This document shows, piece by piece, positions 63,501 through 64,000 of a stretch of DNA of 64,000 bases. The notes under the pieces were generated by a model. The model had not been told where the DNA came from. It did not search any database and saw only the letters and a list, made by a program, of their open reading frames with translations. A program made the translations under genes and the position numbers. Within the stretch, counting starts at the first letter, position 1; every line of letters starts with the position of its first letter. Origin of the DNA: Leishmania infantum JPCM5 (taxonomy: Eukaryota; Euglenozoa; Kinetoplastea; Trypanosomatida; Trypanosomatidae); assembly GCF_000002875.2 (NCBI RefSeq), contig NC_009388.2:126001-190000 (forward strand), written 5' to 3'.

Positions 63501-64000
63501 GTGGCAGCCGCTGCTGATGGAGCTCCTGCAGGTGAGCCGCGTGGTGCAGTGCTACAGCGATGGCCCGGTTGTCGCGGCAACAGGCTCAGCGCCGTCAGCA
63601 TCTGCAACGTCACCACAGCGGCTTCTACTGGCGAGCCTGGAAAAGTTCTTGGCCCAGCCGACACTGCCGTTGCTTCGCCATGCCGGATCTGGCGCGTCCG
63701 CAACGGCGCAGGCGGTGACGACGACCCCAGCAAGCTCGGCTGCTTCCTCGACGGGCACCGCCACAGCCGCGTCAGGCTCTCTTGCATCCGACTTGCGCAC
63801 GACGACAACTCCGTCGCTCACGCCAGCGCAGGAGGCAGCGGCAGCGCTAATGGTGGAGGAAAGCGACGCCTTTCGGGCCTACCTTCTATCCGGGTATCTG
63901 AGAGAGGACACCGCCGCCGATGGCAGCAGCGCGACAGCGAGCGCCACCTTTGCCGCCAAGACAACGACGACGGTGCTGCGTCACAGCCAGAGTGCGCCAA
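57520..64000 (+). CDS. Giant low-complexity protein, 3' end beyond the window
   Basis: An open frame of 2160 codons that I read from the ATG at 57520 to the window end without a stop, so the gene is incomplete here. It is the first ATG after an in-frame stop at 57211. The protein is rich in Ala, Ser, Gln, Pro, Thr and Arg. It includes a tandem block in which LLLRQQQQ repeats (24-base unit at 59137-59160, around residue 540), further Gln runs, an acidic run (DDDDDDSDEENEED near residue 800) followed by Ser-rich sequence, and a basic patch (ARRRRKATCTRRRR near residue 905). A few islands look folded: PQWVRERPLSALYYQPWGLE, VDVIFFLQKFMRAVLIVFIA from residue 1769, and ERSALGFVRHYLADYRHMIT. No domain is recognised. 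The long open frame with normal codon use supports a real gene; the function is unknown. Confidence 0.8.
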   Translation, partial: MENHASASMYIPSSKVLARLQRHATTMEKWKAGNVSANGGSGLTAASVALPPASSSSPFGAYPKTATMDTLAALSASSTKMDGAAVLVKRSATVPKPSGAAGSSPSAHCTPSSCMGNPTSHDFQKSVSPLSESTTRGAAAVAHTAASDAAMPPSLAPSTTPPSTFKSPAASPVFSPQMPGSKANSSRAALGVSIAIETCGAASQTLSAPAATPSSPALSPSAPLPPASAWLLPRDDVTYILSSLTWNVDLLRLLLPHAPCPLHLPGAEPLAEVPSPTAEELATSTALAAAPASPSSDMNEEEANAEAGQEGLTVKCAAQSSVDSAATVGGASSAGKLQSLKADKRGDASSVSSKMHTSGAYAQEAYHTRDSPAAVTDIAPNPRSLSPPPESSSSSLTTSVAVSGTSGAVSTVPLTWSQYLFRGSGGGVRAVVGSQRNGATLVLGDDTARERQQPQQLTSLVRGQAPPPAFVHGVGRGLPHSHSDGALVRKPKTSAGTPAAAPNSAYVSSSIFHAQYLPSLEEFQRKLEEHKHQQQLLLRQQQQLLLRQQQQQPPALSATRLQQHLQQQQQQQSQPHHYPCRRAATNKTFFYSPAPSVLSFATTAATTTVNENATDEDCEEEQQRCQLSCSGATVTSPRSPPLPLAAHRSHAAAVSGMWSSSLPPSPPASSSASQARRGLQQPQRLLGCSGLRLRPCTSSTFSLDNLDSGGGSDNEEARGGIGATAVTPWMLYPTPHSSRPSPSQPQQPSMMMLRAADQLRGPIVSSSAQRRSPLLLHTGGGRTSHDSRGSSPATARDDDDDDSDEENEEDVEWALSRRGASGSGGVRPSSSFPASPTVSISSMSFSRVWSSTLSGRATPRTTLATGVGSSVANHNPHFNGSSFGGVGYASPYSATKGGKNARRRRKATCTRRRRIMRVYVPSITEGPKAASLYTAPTAEAQELLLQLQHRAAMSLLSGSTARPIAEHSATATAVSSALPATTASATSPAIQPRGVAASPRPSTFAEAARAKSGNGGGTAAGVLTPGQAQRQQRGFTGPNVLSPMAPRNPGEAEQTPQLLTLPQSLRSRETATDLLNSSWSGVAAAPPSAAAAAPTPRSFTSAGSSSDGGPGDFGDEVGGPSRADASMITTADTSAEAHHRQLSAPASAAGSVTPVELPQWVRERPLSALYYQPWGLELLARYEASRHEQQLARARTLRRVGPGVGSSAAAAGAAVSEVSVSGNKSSPAASMHSSSATSPYTMLSPAAATAAQHMPVLSRPSLGTSRGGCTNTAAAAAAAGEAPPTSSPSAPRVSWAAALRQPQRASLTSGSSGGVASTAASAAASTITATTTMNNSSTATTATAAVGLMQRQRPLQLPAVVPEWPPELSAAEEMDAWEEVYYFGGVTTAPSSSQQERQQQQRQTRRSATKSRDRGASGTKKGHAEGRHGTWTTDLGGRVGGSSGQVKGLGSNTLVTCSAAASAAVLKRQQWWLNEEIQPPTLYLSRQRRSSRRRSRVAYPSDTFRSSTARRAGATSAAAELFGRHRDAHPTPTADATADATAAAPTGVQALGEAVPVSHAEANPPASSSLTFASSVSRSDVILYSDGYPRKKAAQLFYPAPSLHGVGAPLPSPFTKLGHRTIGQGTGTSGHAAALLPVSAAVGTDVMQRGGDIADAQQKQQHVGWGNRAAEDEQVEMGTSATQLEGSAVEQVVDNSGCDSGEEADAAGSGLGGHPPAWSSADNPHRSSNGRMSGAADSTSTTLAATCASTPAAAPPVDVTAPRPRADVDVIFFLQKFMRAVLIVFIAQVRLQQLQQHRERELQASPLHGATCPAGAHLLDQQAQVQRMKAKDRDGSRSSGGDPAAAAEASDGGGLSKLERSALGFVRHYLADYRHMITAYVMRDDREVARRSAQAILSPPQSAASALSMMPPSAVAAPGATSRGASSAPDPLFQQDVLARWLHATRVKTVYEEAVRVATSGFPGDADANPPATPVDDVESLRTAQVYISGKDAAWQPLLMELLQVSRVVQCYSDGPVVAATGSAPSASATSPQRLLLASLEKFLAQPTLPLLRHAGSGASATAQAVTTTPASSAASSTGTATAASGSLASDLRTTTTPSLTPAQEAAAALMVEESDAFRAYLLSGYLREDTAADGSSATASATFAAKTTTTVLRHSQSAP

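Noticed and set aside
1..64000. A strand-switch region or transcription start domain
   Set aside because: All supported genes are on the + strand from start to end, so no divergent or convergent switch occurs in this window.

Overview
The window looks like a stretch of a Leishmania-type (trypanosomatid) chromosome. Every credible gene is intronless and on the + strand. Coding regions are GC-rich with GC-ending codons. They are separated by 0.9-6.3 kb spacers full of pyrimidine tracts followed by AG (the trans-splicing acceptor pattern) and of TG/CA, TA and G-rich microsatellites. The ribosomal P1 protein ends in the stalk tail DDDMGFGLFD. Several proteins are very long and rich in Ala, Ser and Gln, as in this genus. 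I read the window as one segment of a polycistronic transcription unit with no strand switch. The species cannot be fixed from this sequence alone.

Layout. 1-2.8 kb: a broken copy of an acetate-transporter-family gene (GPR1/FUN34/YaaH), then an intact copy. 5.9-7.9 kb: a major-facilitator transporter resembling the FLVCR heme/choline family. 11.1-16.1 kb: a 1671-residue protein of unknown function. 17.1-18.7 kb: two copies of the gene for acidic ribosomal protein P1, the first riddled with single-base insertions and the second intact. 19.5-24.6 kb: a 1691-residue protein with a C-terminal TLDc domain. 24.6-30.9 kb: an unusually long gene-poor gap with a 42-base perfect palindrome. 30.9-34.1 kb: a low-complexity protein. 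36.2-37.7 kb: a membrane-protein gene broken by at least three frameshifts. 39.0-41.9 kb: a signal-peptide plus multi-membrane protein resembling the nuclear-envelope NEMP/TMEM194 family. 43.4-46.4 kb: an ankyrin-repeat membrane protein laid out like an Akr1/HIP14 palmitoyltransferase but with the catalytic motif changed to Asp-Gly-Tyr-Ser. 48.1-51.3 kb: a membrane protein with a probable TLC-like domain. 52.6-54.3 kb: a PiT/PHO4-family phosphate transporter. 57.5-64.0 kb: a giant low-complexity reading frame that runs off the end of the window.

The genes do not form a single pathway. Transport and membrane functions are over-represented (acetate-type, FLVCR-type and phosphate transporters, NEMP-like, ankyrin/DHHC-like, TLC-like), but polycistrons in this group normally mix unrelated functions, so the grouping should not be over-read. 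The strongest leads are the apparently inactive ankyrin-DHHC protein, the NEMP-like and TLDc proteins, the three damaged genes (real decay or sequence/assembly error), and two perfect inverted repeats in spacers.
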